From Flectonema sp. DT1601 (taxonomy: Eukaryota > Euglenozoa > Diplonemea > Diplonemida > Diplonemidae): a stretch of DNA of 64,000 nucleotides. Made by a program: the position numbers and the translations under genes. This document shows positions 35,481 through 46,681 of this stretch, in pieces (the stretch's first letter is position 1; each line of letters starts with the position of its first letter). The DNA lies in the NCBI GenBank assembly GCA_964019425.1, contig OZ025787.1:186001-250000 (forward strand), given 5' to 3'. The notes below the pieces were generated by a model. That model was not told where the DNA came from. It saw only the letters and a list, made by a program, of their open reading frames with translations, and did not search any database.

Positions 35481-37406
35481 CTAAGGGTGTTTTTGACCTT
35501 TGCTGCCTTTTATTTTCTGCCCAACAATTGAACTGCGCTGAATAGGAGGCGCAGTAACTTGATGAAGGTACCGAAATATTGTCGGTGCTATCTGTCCTGC
35601 AAGCAAACGAAGACCATCTCTACTGGGGCGAATACCACTCGGAAATAATGTCTCTTGAAAACTACTGTGAGTCTCAACAATGTATTCTGATTGTGTTGTA
35701 GCATTTCTAACCAGTGATGGTAAGATATTATTCGCGAGGGTTGCGTTTATTCCAAACTTTAAAAGATCAACTCCCGGGAAAACAGGAAAAGGAATGATCG
35801 GGATGACGTAAGCTGGTTTTTCAGAATTAGTGGAAGGCAACCTTTTAACTAATTCTTCATACTTTTGAATGAACGTATCAGAGTCTTTGTCTTGATCGAA
35901 TCCATTTCGCATATCCATATGCCCGACGTGTAATAATATTATATTTGGATTTATTGCATCAAGACTTTTCCAAATAGATGAAATATTTCCAATCTCACGA
36001 AACTCCAAAGGAACCGATTCAAATTCATGACTCTCACGTGTCGCAACAGTCGCACAATCTGAATGCACTGAGTGAACAGTTACTTGATTCGGATAGTGTT
36101 TTGCTAACAATTCTCTCAGTCTATATTGAAGCGTCTTTTTTAACGGTACTCCATTTCCTCCTATTGCCAAATCACCAACTAAAGCAATGTGAAGGTGACC
36201 TGCATTTCTATTCATGTAATGTATTAGAGGTCCTTGTGGTAAACTTCTCTCAGTAATTGTGATATTTAATAGTAAAGAAACATAACGTCCAATAATACGT
36301 CTTTTTCCTTCGTCGGAAGGATGTATGCCGTCTAAACGCATTAGTTTATCTCTTTTCCATTTATTTAAGGGAACTCCACCGAATATGTCATTAAATAGGT
36401 CAACTATGCCTATTTGAGTTCCTTCCTGATTTAATTCCGTGACAACTTCTTTTATTATACCCGGGATTACATTATTTATTATCGATTCATTCATGGTGTG
36501 CTCTCCAATCGAGAACATAGGCGGTGATATTACGGCATAGATCTTTTTAGGGGGAGGTGAAAGCCCTTGAATTCTAGCAAGCATTGCTTTGTAATTGTGT
36601 TTAAAAACTTCTTCTCCTTTCCAATTGGAATATTTTGCATCGTTGTGGCCGAATTGAAAAAAAATAACTGTACTGTTGTAAGCATGCAAGTGTATCCAGG
36701 CACTGGTGTTTTTGAAAGGTTGATCACCAGTACCGACACTGCCCCCTTGCCTGCCGTAGTTTCGGACGACATATCGAGTTTGAAGCTGCTCAGGAGTCAT
36801 TCTAGAACGTTGTTTTATTATGGTTTTTAAAATTCGATCTTGTAAGTTTTCAGTTATTGAATCTCCCAAACAAGTAATCGTCATCACAGGACTAGGTGGT
36901 TTTCCAGGCTGCTGAGTATCGGGTTCTGGTGTGACGATCAGATCTTTATTTTCAAAATCTGATTCATTAATATGAACAACGTGATGATCAGCAGACAGAG
37001 GTGTGAGAGTAGCTACAATTTCTTTTCTATTCGATACTAAAGTTCTATCAACAGGATGTGATGATGATTGTGACCCACTAGTGTCACCATCAGGGATTGT
37101 TGAGGGTTGGTATGTCTTAGGCGATACTTTTATCAATTCATCTTCGGATAACTTCTTCTCAACTACTATCGTATCAACATTACTTCGGATTACATTTCTT
37201 ATTGAGGAACGTCTTCTTCGGGTTATTATTATCTTCTGGTCTGATTGAAGCATTCGGTGCATTTCAAAGTCGTCCATTTCGTCAACCTCTTTCTTCAGTT
37301 CCCTACCACGTATACTTCCGAAGTAATAAATATACATGGACATAACTGGAATCCACACTGTCGCCACAAGAAGTGCGCAAACCACGTACTGCCATCCTCT
37401 GCGCAT
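35481..37406 (-). CDS. Membrane-anchored protein with tandem SGNH hydrolase domains
   Basis: Single exon of 641 residues. The start follows an acceptor (TTTTTTTCACAACACAG) by 12 bases. A single N-terminal membrane helix (7-29) suggests a type II membrane protein facing the secretory lumen or outside. Residues 175-385 form an SGNH/GDSL hydrolase domain with every catalytic block: GDS (Ser183), GHND (Asn255) and DGIHPS (Asp359, His362). Residues 403-615 repeat the fold, but the equivalents are GDL (413), GHMD (497) and SGIRPS (590, 593), so Ser, Asn, Asp and His are all lost. SGNH enzymes hydrolyse ester bonds of lipids or acetylated sugars; the substrate is unknown. The second domain may help binding or regulation. 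Confidence 0.8.
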   Translation of the reverse strand: MRRGWQYVVCALLVATVWIPVMSMYIYYFGSIRGRELKKEVDEMDDFEMHRMLQSDQKIIITRRRRSSIRNVIRSNVDTIVVEKKLSEDELIKVSPKTYQPSTIPDGDTSGSQSSSHPVDRTLVSNRKEIVATLTPLSADHHVVHINESDFENKDLIVTPEPDTQQPGKPPSPVMTITCLGDSITENLQDRILKTIIKQRSRMTPEQLQTRYVVRNYGRQGGSVGTGDQPFKNTSAWIHLHAYNSTVIFFQFGHNDAKYSNWKGEEVFKHNYKAMLARIQGLSPPPKKIYAVISPPMFSIGEHTMNESIINNVIPGIIKEVVTELNQEGTQIGIVDLFNDIFGGVPLNKWKRDKLMRLDGIHPSDEGKRRIIGRYVSLLLNITITERSLPQGPLIHYMNRNAGHLHIALVGDLAIGGNGVPLKKTLQYRLRELLAKHYPNQVTVHSVHSDCATVATRESHEFESVPLEFREIGNISSIWKSLDAINPNIILLHVGHMDMRNGFDQDKDSDTFIQKYEELVKRLPSTNSEKPAYVIPIIPFPVFPGVDLLKFGINATLANNILPSLVRNATTQSEYIVETHSSFQETLFPSGIRPSRDGLRLLAGQIAPTIFRYLHQVTAPPIQRSSIVGQKIKGSKGQKHP

Positions 37407-37487
37407 TACTTTGGATAACTGTGTTGTGAAAAAAAGAAAATAAATTATAAAAAAGGCAGGAATCGGGGGGAAAACTATAAAACAATT

Positions 37488-38411
37488 CTACGCAATATTG
37501 TTACGGGTATGCACCAAGTCCCTCCAAAATGGATGCAAGTCAATAATATCCGGAACGCTATTCACTGACACCTTGTTATTCTCAAGAGAGTCCATCAGCA
37601 TTGACAGCTCTTTGTTAAAACTCTTTGTTACAGAACCACCCTCTCGAATGTAAAGTGATACACAATTAGCTATAAAGGTGTGACTGTTACCAGGATCCGC
37701 AGCCTGGTATGCCTCAAAGAAGGTGGGGAGGTTATCCAGTTTGCTTATGTGAACGTAATTGCATATAAGATCAAAAATACTTTTAATTTGAGTAGAGTCC
37801 AGTAAACCTGACTCGAGCAAGATTATAGTCGAGAGTTTGATATACACGTGATCTGAGAAATCAGTAATTATTGATCTGTAGGTGTCGTAAACCTCTCGTT
37901 TTCTTCCTAACTTACAATAGAGTCGAAGTAGTTCTGTGTGGGTTCGAGCGTTGGGTAGAATTCTATTGTTGCTCATCAGTTCAACAACAATAATTACTTC
38001 AATAAGATTATCACCAGTACTACACAAAGCTCTTAAAGCTTCATTATATAATGTTGCTGATTTAAGATTGATTTGTTTGTCAGCAAGTTTTATTATTTTT
38101 ATAATCCATGATGATTGTACTTTTCCTCGAGACTTTCTAGCTAAGGAAAGCATCGCTGAGAATGTTCGAGGTCCGAACCAATCTTCTTCGTAATTTAAAT
38201 TCATCCAATGCATTAGTACACCTGAGTTAACGTTATTCTCGGAGGCTACACTCCTACGTCTTACCCAGGTTGATACTGAAGCGTCACCTTCACTTGTTGG
38301 GGGTGGAGGCCAATTTTTGTAGTTGGTGTCAGATAAAATAGATCCCTCGCATCGACGTTGTTGACGTACACATCTCAATGTGTTAAATATATGTGATCGA
38401 AAAGATATCAT
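37488..38411 (-). CDS. PPR-like (pentatricopeptide) mitochondrial protein
   Basis: Single exon of 307 residues, starting at the first ATG after the acceptor CATCTCAAACAG. The first about 20 residues (MISFRSHIFNTLRCVRQQRR) are basic, hydroxylated and lack acidic residues, as in mitochondrial presequences. The middle shows helical-hairpin spacing typical of PPR motifs: ATLYNEALRALC...EVIIVVELMSNNRILPNARTH, then TELLRLYCKLGRKREVYDTYRSII. PPR proteins bind organellar RNA in a sequence-dependent way. Only two to four motifs are recognisable, so it could be a short PPR or a related helical repeat protein. Confidence 0.6.
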   Translation of the reverse strand: MISFRSHIFNTLRCVRQQRRCEGSILSDTNYKNWPPPPTSEGDASVSTWVRRRSVASENNVNSGVLMHWMNLNYEEDWFGPRTFSAMLSLARKSRGKVQSSWIIKIIKLADKQINLKSATLYNEALRALCSTGDNLIEVIIVVELMSNNRILPNARTHTELLRLYCKLGRKREVYDTYRSIITDFSDHVYIKLSTIILLESGLLDSTQIKSIFDLICNYVHISKLDNLPTFFEAYQAADPGNSHTFIANCVSLYIREGGSVTKSFNKELSMLMDSLENNKVSVNSVPDIIDLHPFWRDLVHTRNNIA

Positions 38412-39167
38412 CTGTACCAACCTGTTTGAGATGAAAAAAACAGTACTCCGATTGCTGAATACGCCTTTTTATAACAAAAAGAATGAAAAAAAGGCCAACC
38501 ACCCACATAAGATGCCAACCTGCTATTTAAAAAAATTATTATATAATTTTCTGTTGACCAATCCCTGATTATTTTATTGCTATAAGCTAGCGAAGTATTT
38601 ATAAGAATTCGAAATCACAAAGAAGGGGATCGGATGGGGGATTGCACAAAACAGGAAGGGATGGGAAGGGGATGGTTTTTACAACACGGGAGAGTGATGC
38701 AGAAAGAAGGGGGAGGGAAAACTATTCAAAACGAACTTATTCAGGCAGGGGAACATGGGAGGGGAGAAACTGATTACTTTGACCCCACCATTACAAAAAC
38801 ACCGTTAGTTCAATTGAAGGTATATTTTTGTATGGTAGGCAGGTGAGTTTCGTCCTCGTTTTTTTTTTTTTAAATTAAAAAAACTAGGACTTTTTCAGGA
38901 ACAAAAAAACGACGTAAGGAAAAGAAAAAAAACAGGTCTTCTACATGTTACAACCCTGTGCGGGACAAGCTGGTTGTACAAAAAGTAACAGCACACATTT
39001 CTATCACATATTCTGTTTAGTTTTTTTTTTTCTTTTTTTTTTTTTTTCGAGTCTCAGTCAAACCATCATCAAAACCGGACAACACATTTCCCACAAGACA
39101 GTTAGTGTACAACCGAACAAAGTCAAGTGCTACATTTATAGCAATTTATGTTTTTTTTTTTTTTTTT

Positions 39168-39412
39168 TTGTACCGACGAAGTCGGAGAAGAAAACTATTC
39201 AGATTAAGAGCCGTTTTATTTATTATGTCAAAATGTTATCTATTTCCCTGTGCCGCCAGTAATACTGTCTTCGATCAACATAATATATATAAGGCTTTAT
39301 ATGAAATGGTTTTTATTTGTTTTTTCTATGTACCGATGTAGTTAGAGAAGAAACTATTCGGATTGAAAGCCGTTATTCCTTATAGTCATATAAGGCTAAT
39401 CGAACGGTTTTT
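39168..39412 (-). repeat. Dispersed repeat family R2, two adjacent copies
   Basis: The first (39168-39296) is a near-complete inverse match of the 33.83 kb unit, with the ACCGACGAAGTCGG palindrome. The second (39325-39412) has a diverged GTACCGATGTAGTTAGAGAAG and ...CTATTCGGATTGAAAGCC. Tandem placement suggests local duplication or nested insertion. Confidence 0.8.
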
Positions 39413-39548
39413 TCTTTCTTTTTTTTTTCCCATGCAAGGCGCGTTCCCACTTTGCTGTTGGTTTATTTCTTCTTTCTTCTCTCCCTTTTAACACCGTTTT
39501 TCTAATTTTTTTTTTTTGTTGTTGTTGTGAACACATGCAGTTAAATCC

Positions 39549-39587
<39 letters not shown>

Positions 39588-40096
39588 CTGAAGGCATGCA
39601 GGACATACAACTTTGCAGTTAGTATGAGTTTTATTTGCTGCACACCCTCCGGCTGAAATAAGGTTTGCATACGAAAGAGTGGTTCGTGTGCTTTTTGTTG
39701 TATTCGCTGCTGGTCAACATCTAAATCTTTGCAAGGAAAAAAAAAGTTCCTCCCCCCCTCGGGTCGTTTCGTTTTTAACCTGTCTGACCAAGTCTAATCT
39801 AAAACATCCTTTCAAAAAAAACTGACGATGGGTAGTAGAGGGGATGGGAGTATTTAAGAAGAAAAAAAGACTTTTCAGGATACTGAGCACAATAAATTTA
39901 GAGGGAAAGGGATGAAAAAATAAAACAGTTTTTTTTTTTTAAATAGGGGGGACCCATCTCTGGAAAATACAGGTACCTCGATTCTTGACAAAAATTCCGG
40001 CACCTACCTGACCAATTTTGCCAATAGAACTCTGTTTTTCAGCTCATTCGTCGGATATACAGAGAGAGTTTCTTGAGTCGGGTACATGTCTTGAAC

Positions 40097-40356
40097 TCAG
40101 CGGCTTCCAAAGAATAATCTTCGTGAAAGCATTTTCGCTGCCCTCATTTTTCGGCTGCTGAGAGATTCACCCTGCACGAACTTACTCTTCCGACTTGCCA
40201 GTGTTATTTGAGCAAGACGGTACGGGTTCCAGTGCATTGATCTGAAGTCAAAGTGGGACAACACTGTAAAAATACCCTCAATCGTGTCTGAATTACTCAT
40301 GTCAGGAAGTGCTTTAATGTTGATAAGTATTTATTTGTCGCAACAGGACGGGGCAT
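40097..40356 (-). CDS. Candidate small protein with overlapping upstream ORF
   Basis: The frame 40097-40300 encodes 67 residues of balanced composition ending in a basic RRLFFGSR tail. Upstream, an acceptor (GGTCCTCCTACAG) is immediately followed by an ATG at 40356 that opens 19 codons in another frame, closed by a TGA that overlaps the second ATG (ATGA). This could be a leaky-scanning or re-initiation arrangement, a sequencing or frameshift error in one longer protein, or chance. No family was recognised. Confidence 0.3.
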
Positions 40357-40506
40357 CTGTAGGAGGACCCACAGACGCTTAACATGGATTTCACTCCAAA
40401 CGGACCGAGAATCAAAACTCACGCTGATTTTTTTGACTAAAAGCTGGCAGTTTGAAAAAATAAATTTTTTCAAGAAAAAGGGGGGTGATGGGCCCCTTAT
40501 TACCGA

Positions 40507-40540
<34 letters not shown>

Positions 40541-41516
40541 AAAAATTAAAAAAGAGAACGAGGGGGAACAAACAACAAACAAATATAAGTGTTTCTTTTT
40601 TTTTTTTTTTTTTTTTTCTATAAAAAAGAAAATATCCGTGCCAATCGTATACAAGCGTTTCCAGGTGTAACAATATTAGCGTACAAAAGGAGTATTGTGT
40701 TTACAAGGCGGTTTTTTTTTCGCCCTCCTCAGCGTGAACAGAATAATGTCTCACCCGTTTGATGAAAAAAAAGAAAGAAAAAATCCACACAAGCGGACGA
40801 CTTTGAACAAAAGTGAACCGAAAAAGGGAAAGAATAGTAAAATCAAAGTCGCAATCATATTATCAGCCTTACAAAAGTCCGGCTTTAAAATGCATGCGAT
40901 CGACATATAAGAAAAAAACTTATAAGAGGTTTGCTTATGACCACTGAAGTCGAACACCAACTCCAGGAAAGGGCATATTGTGAATAGAACCCAACCAAGT
41001 CAATGAATTTATATATAATACCGACCTGCATGTAGAAGAGGAAATGCGATAGTTAATTAACCTCCAGCCACACACAGGAGACTTGATACATGTTTAAAGA
41101 CAATATAGCAGTCTATATTGTCGGCATGTAAAGAGGGAAAAAAACAGAGAGGGTGGAAAACCAATGTTTTTTATAAAAACGCTGGTTTGTATTTTTTTTT
41201 TTTGATTACAATACGAAGGCACGGTTGACTACAACATTAACATCGAATTGCTGTTGTTTGTTTTTTTTTTTTTTTTTTTTTTTTAATTGAAGAAAACAGT
41301 TTTCAGTTTTTTCTGTTAGTGACTTCTTTCTTGTCAAGTTACTAGTTCCAGAAACACACAACAGACACCACAACAAGCTCTACACTACTAATATAGTCAA
41401 CAGGCAGACACAGTAATATCTCCACTTACATATAAGTGAATTAAAATTTTTTTGACGCTCTGAATATCATGCAGAGAGAACTTTGTTACATTATTTTAAT
41501 TTTAATTTTTTTTTAT

Positions 41517-41547
<31 letters not shown>

Positions 41548-41594
41548 CAATAAAAGAACAACAGTGAGCAAAAAAAAAATACGCGAAAACCATC

Positions 41595-41947
41595 ATGGAG
41601 AGAACTTTGTTGCCCAAGCTCTCTACACATGAAAGTTATATTTTCGGAGACGTGCAGACGCTTCCAGTGTCCGATTATGTGCCTATTAAAAGCGACAAGA
41701 ACCCGTAATTTATACAGAATTCGTGGTTATCGTGGAGGAAATGTACTCGATATCTGCGAACGAAATTTGGGCAGGGAAGGGAAAATTCTTTTTTTTTTTT
41801 TTTTTTTCTTATTATAAAAGGATTCTATTATTTATTAATTGGAATTGCAGGCCAGTGAATAATTATTTTCAGCCACTGTTATCAATCCAACCAGTGTTGA
41901 TTGAGCCTGCATCTCCTGCAAGAAATGTTAAAGTGAACTTGTCCTAA
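41595..41947 (+). CDS. Candidate small two-exon protein
   Basis: Proposed exons 41595-41704 and 41851-41947 around a GTAATT...TTGCAG intron (146 bases) give 68 residues. Without splicing, the first exon alone encodes 37 residues. An acceptor (AAGAACAACAG) lies about 30 bases upstream. Both exons read as protein (PKLSTHESYIFGDVQTLPVSD; then NNYFQPLLSIQPVLIEPASP), but no family was recognised. The intron is T-rich near its 3' end, unlike the certain internal introns here, which lowers confidence. Confidence 0.3.
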
Positions 41948-42031
41948 ACTAGTCAGAATATCATCTAATTGACTACCCTCATTGGGATAGTTTTCTGGTA
42001 TAGAAATTTTCCATCCGTGTATGTAGTATGA

Positions 42032-43954
42032 TTACAATTGTGCAGCAACTAACTCTTCTAAGTCTTCGAAGGAGAGATCACTGTCGTTGCAGCTGAAACC
42101 TTTCAGTCCATTAGTCTCATTAGTCATCAACGCAGAGAGTAATCTTTCTCTCTCTTGATGAATATTAACATGAGGAACTGGATCAGTAACTAAAGGAATA
42201 TCTTGTTCTGGAATCCTTAATTCAATTACTTCCCTAACAGGACTAAGAGATTCCATTCTAGGAGAGGTTTGGTTGACGAGAACTCGTCTGATAGTCGGAG
42301 CGGATTTCACACTTGACAAAGAGTCTCCTGGGTTTGCTCCTTCATATCTCCGAGCTAATGTCGGCATCCTCCTCGCTCCATAATTGCTGTGGAAATTGTT
42401 TCCACTGCTCAGAGTCCTACCAGGTGCTGTTTGAACACTTGACAGCGAACAAGAAGGGTCTGCATTTGGATCGACATGTCTCAGAAGGACGGGTTTCCTG
42501 ACTGAACTTCCTCCTCCAGAAGGTCTTCGCTGTTGATGAGTGTTGTTACTTCTGCCTCTTGAAATAGGAATTCCCACCTCCCGCAGGGGAATTAGAGGTC
42601 TAGATGCTCTCTGTGGTGAAACCCTGCAGGAATGCGAGTGACCAGACCGTTTCTGTGACGGAGCTCTACGCGTAGGAGTGTTACTGCGACGTTCACTCTG
42701 ATTGTTAGCAAAGTTACGGCGAACACTTTGAACCATCTGCGCTTCCGCTTTTGAAAGATAACCGCCTGGTGAGACTCCCCGTCCCTTTCTCTTTGCTGGA
42801 GTAGTTGTAGTTGCTGAAGGTGCCGAATGATTTGCCGTTGCGGAGCGGTGTCGAGAAGGCACACTTGTTGGGATAGCTCGTGGTACGTGACCCCTCACTT
42901 GAGCAGCCTTAGCAGTGATATTATTACTAGTTGATGAATTAGTTGATGCCGTAGCAGCAGCAATACTACTGGACTGCGTGTGTTGAGCAAAGTGACGAGA
43001 AGTATGTGAGGGAACACTCGATGATGACAACGTCTGAGTACCTGGAGCAGCACTCGAAGACGCTTGCCTCTTAGCTGCTGTTGAAGAAGATGAGGAGGGA
43101 ACTGGAGAGCCTGCCTTGGCCATCAACAATTCGATTTGCTTTCTTAGAACGCTATCACCTGGTGGAAGTGTACTGTAGACATGACGAAGTCCAGCAACGA
43201 CGTCATTTAATTGGTCACGAGCTGAAGAAGAGGAGGAGGATGGCTTCGCGTGTTCAGCGCTGCTACTGGTAACAGTTGACAGACTACGAGGGCTGTCCTG
43301 ACGAAGTCGATTATGAATTTGTTGAAGAGCTGGGTCAGTATCAGAAGTACGAGCTGTATAGACTGGTGAACATAAATCATCATCACTTCTGGGAGTCAGT
43401 GACACACTTTGATTTGTAGGAAGGGGTAGGGCGGGAACAGACGTGTCAGCGAGTTTTTGATAATCGCGTCTCCTTTCAGGTGGCTGATAATCCATTCTTA
43501 ATGACCGCGATGCGAGAGAAGCTTGCGAAAGAGATGCTGCTGATGAAGTAACCTGACGAGACTGAGACTGTCTGACTTCAGAAGGTAAATCATGAAGCTC
43601 TACTTCAAGACAAACACAACCAACTTTAATACCGTCATAGTTTATAAAATCTAACCACTTATAGTCAGTCCATGGTTTACGTAGATCTGTTCTGCACTCA
43701 CCTTCAATAGTTCCATCTTCACGTGCAAGAGAGAGTTCTAACATTCTACCGACTGATGTCTGCTCATCCCACATGAAACTAAATTGACTACCCCAGTATG
43801 AGTCTACACCATCAAGAATCTCTGTGCTTCCTTCTTGGCCATTTACACCAGTCGTGACGCAGACCTCATCAATTAAATCTTCTCTCAAGTGCCGAACTTC
43901 AACAACAGTGACAACGGCCTTCCCTGACCCTCTCCCATCTGGGGGAGGGTGCAT
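42032..43954 (-). CDS. C2-domain protein with long Ser/Thr-rich tail
   Basis: Single exon of 640 residues, starting after an acceptor (ACTTCCTTCTCAG). Residues 10-125 show a C2-like beta sandwich: AVVTVVEVRHLREDL..., SYWGSQFSFMWDE, LELSLAREDG and GCVCLEVEL. C2 domains bind membranes or proteins, often with Ca2+; the usual cluster of loop aspartates is not obvious here, so Ca2+ binding is doubtful. The remaining 500 residues are Ser/Thr/Arg/Pro-rich with SSSSS runs and SPR/SPV sites, consistent with disordered, phosphorylated linker. The acidic C-terminus (DLSFEDLEELVAAQL) could be a short docking helix. Confidence 0.65.
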   Translation of the reverse strand: MHPPPDGRGSGKAVVTVVEVRHLREDLIDEVCVTTGVNGQEGSTEILDGVDSYWGSQFSFMWDEQTSVGRMLELSLAREDGTIEGECRTDLRKPWTDYKWLDFINYDGIKVGCVCLEVELHDLPSEVRQSQSRQVTSSAASLSQASLASRSLRMDYQPPERRRDYQKLADTSVPALPLPTNQSVSLTPRSDDDLCSPVYTARTSDTDPALQQIHNRLRQDSPRSLSTVTSSSAEHAKPSSSSSSARDQLNDVVAGLRHVYSTLPPGDSVLRKQIELLMAKAGSPVPSSSSSTAAKRQASSSAAPGTQTLSSSSVPSHTSRHFAQHTQSSSIAAATASTNSSTSNNITAKAAQVRGHVPRAIPTSVPSRHRSATANHSAPSATTTTPAKRKGRGVSPGGYLSKAEAQMVQSVRRNFANNQSERRSNTPTRRAPSQKRSGHSHSCRVSPQRASRPLIPLREVGIPISRGRSNNTHQQRRPSGGGSSVRKPVLLRHVDPNADPSCSLSSVQTAPGRTLSSGNNFHSNYGARRMPTLARRYEGANPGDSLSSVKSAPTIRRVLVNQTSPRMESLSPVREVIELRIPEQDIPLVTDPVPHVNIHQERERLLSALMTNETNGLKGFSCNDSDLSFEDLEELVAAQL

Positions 43955-44521
43955 TTGATTCTTGCTTTGGTAGTAACGTAGTGCGATACCTGAGAAGGAA
44001 GTAATAATTTAAGACAAAAAAAACAAAAAAAAGAACAAAAAAAAATGTGTAACGTACATAAATCCTATCTGGGAAAACTGATTTCATAATATAAAAAGTA
44101 ATAATCATTCATAAAAATGCTGCGATCACATTGACGCAAACTTAATATTTATAATAAGAAACTCATATCTATCGAATTTAAGGAATTATAGAAAAAGAGA
44201 GGGAGAGAGAGAGAAAACGATGTTTTTTTCTGTTTTATTCTTTCCTTTCCTTTTCTTTTTTTTTTCCCTAAATCCCTTTTTATTAAGTCACCACTACCGA
44301 CGTAGCAGCTTACAATATTATGTTACTTGAATTGCTTAGTAACAAATAGAAAAAAATACATTTAAAAAAAAAAAAAAAAAAAAATAGTAAATATTTTTTA
44401 ATAAGACATATTTTTATTTAAAAAAAGAAGAAACAAATAACAAGGAACACAGACGGTTCCTTTGATACAGTGTAGCCAGGTTACAATTAGCAAAGCTAAT
44501 TCAGGCAAGCTATTTTTTTAA
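43955..44521. other. Intergenic spacer
   Basis: Holds the leader acceptor of the C2 gene and A/T tracts (44.36 kb). No gene was seen. Confidence 0.55.
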
Positions 44522-46681
44522 TTATAACAGTGGTGACTTCAAATTCATCGAGTCAGCAGCTGAGTTTTGAGCTGGTGTCCCTTCAATGTACTCATGAGAA
44601 GACTGATCAGCTGGGTTGGTTAAAGTTTTTTTTTTTTTTTTTTTTTTCCTCGACCTAATTTAAAAACATAAAAACAAAACATACTGACAGTACTAATAGA
44701 TTCCTTAATCTGATCATCGTACTGTTCCTGAATTGAAGGACTTTCGTGACCTGCAGAAGTTGGAGATGCCTGCTCAATATTATTTCTCGGAGAGTAAACA
44801 GAGCTGTCGGACAACAATTGATCTGATGCTGATGGTGATGGTGTTGGTAATCTCACTTTAGAATTAGGTGATGAAGTACCACTGCCTCTAAATATAATAT
44901 CATAGTGACCCCTTGCTGAACCAGTTGCAGCATATGACCTGTTGTTGGTTGTTGGTTATTGTTATAATTTATGACACAAAACAGAACTAAAACTCAACGT
45001 ACCGTTTTATCGCTTCGAGGGTGAGACCCATGTCGGGATGCTGGCCGAGGGTTTTGCATAGTGATTTCCAATCTTCAATTGTCATGGTTACTCCTTTAGC
45101 TTTACGACCCCAGTAAAGAGCTTCAGTGTAGTTCCAATAGCCATCATGATCTTCATCAATACGAGCGAATAAGTCCTCAATCAGAGATTCTTCTTCACCT
45201 TCTAAGAAACGAGTTTCACATCTTGCTGAAGGACTTCTTGTTGGCTTTCTCGGATTCACTAATTCTTCTCTTGGAGCTGCGATACTCCAATTGGGTTTGC
45301 GGTTGGGTCCTCGCCGTTGCTGAGGAGCTTTCAAAACCTTCCCCGCCTGATAAGATCGAGTTGGGATTAGTAAATGGTTGTCTTCTTCTATTGAGGTTCT
45401 CTTTTTCTGTGGCCTCGGCAGGTTGGGAGGAGGAGTTGATATCGCACGAGATGCCATCCTGGGCCCGTGTCTAGCGTGGGCTTCAACGTAGTCAAAGTTC
45501 CCCGACTTCGTGTGTTTGAAGTAATTTGGTTGATAGCGGTACTGAGCAGCAACACGAATCTCATCCTCTTCGCGCATTTGACGAGCAATTTCAGTAGCGG
45601 TAGCCTTTCGTTGTTTTGAATCCATTCCTCGAACGTAAAGTCGATCCCACTGAGACCTTCCGTCAGCAGATGCCGCACGAAATCGTGGTCTTGGACTACC
45701 ACCTCTGCTAGTTCTACTTGCCCTACTAATTGGTGTTGCAGATCCAGGTCGATAAAAGCTATGACTACTCACAGGTGTTGGACTATTTCTCATCATTGGA
45801 CTCGGACTCACGGATCCCCTCCTCCTCCTACCTGGTGATGGTAACCTCGCTGACCGATCGATTTCAACGGGAGCAAACCTACTCCCAACTGGCCAACTTG
45901 ACCACGTCGGAAGTGCGTAGTTCGGAGTGTCTTTTCTAACACCAGTAGTCGCATGAACACAATAATCAGAAACAACTTTAACAGGACTATCTCCCATACC
46001 TCTACAAGGTGAACCATGTGAATGAGTCTTACCACAGGTACAGGTTAGACTACTGTTGACTTGTGTGTGGATAGATGACTTCTGTTGAGACCTTGACCCC
46101 TTTACTTGAGTACTTACATCTCGTTGATGATCAGGTGAAGGAGTTCGTAGAGGATTAGAAAGTACATCATCATATTGATCAGAGTATCTAATAACAGGTG
46201 ATGGTGAGTTAGTATATTCATTAACTGTACGAGAGAAGAGTTGAACGTTCACAGAGTTGTCATTTAGTCTACGAGAACGAGATGGAGAGATATCAATTTC
46301 AAGAAGTTCGCGAAGGGAGGGAGAGCTTCGAACTGGAGATCTACCTGACCTCGAGTTTTGATGAGTTCGTTGATGAGTTCGTTGATTTGTATCATTTGAA
46401 GTTTGTTTTCCTAATCTCCTTATTGGAGATCCCTCATCATCACTATTACTCATCATTGTAAACATTGGATCACTAACAAGTGATTGATCAACACTATCAC
46501 TTGATGTCAGACCAGGGGGTGCTGATTCTAACAATTCTTTAAAAAGATGACTCGGCTGCATGTCTTTCCTTTTCCTCATCACTTCTTGTAGCAGTGATAC
46601 CCTCTGTCGTAGATCTTTGACTTTACTGCGAGCACCACTACCACCGCCATTCTGTACGGGTGTCGCCCATCTGCGTGACAT
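44522..46681 (-). CDS. EF-hand protein with long disordered region (three exons)
   Basis: Exons 46681-45003, 44938-44685 and 44610-44522 give 673 residues. The two introns (64 and 74 bases) have GTACGT and GTATGT donors and A/C-rich CAG ends. The start is three bases after the acceptor (TATTTTTAATCAG). Most of the protein is Ser/Arg/Pro-rich, with short cysteine motifs (CTCGKTHSHGSPC near 213-225). Near residue 505-520 lies one canonical EF-hand loop, DEDHDGYWNYTE, preceded by a helix (EEESLIEDLFARI) and followed by a degenerate partner (GLTLEAIKRY). This suggests Ca2+ binding and a cytoskeletal or flagellar scaffold role, but no orthologue was recognised. Confidence 0.72.

Larger units (their letters stand above)
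38412..41594. other. Long AT-rich spacer with repeats and weak small-gene candidates
   Basis: Contains two adjacent R2 units (39.17-39.41 kb), poly-A/T runs (39.56, 40.51, 40.60, 41.27 kb) and one candidate small minus-strand gene (40.1-40.36 kb). Purine-rich frames near 38.6-38.8 kb are not supported. Confidence 0.5.

Noticed and set aside
38634-39341. Plus-strand frames at 38.6 and 39.0-39.3 kb
   Set aside because: The first is purine-rich low-complexity sequence; the others run through T tracts and the R2 repeats.
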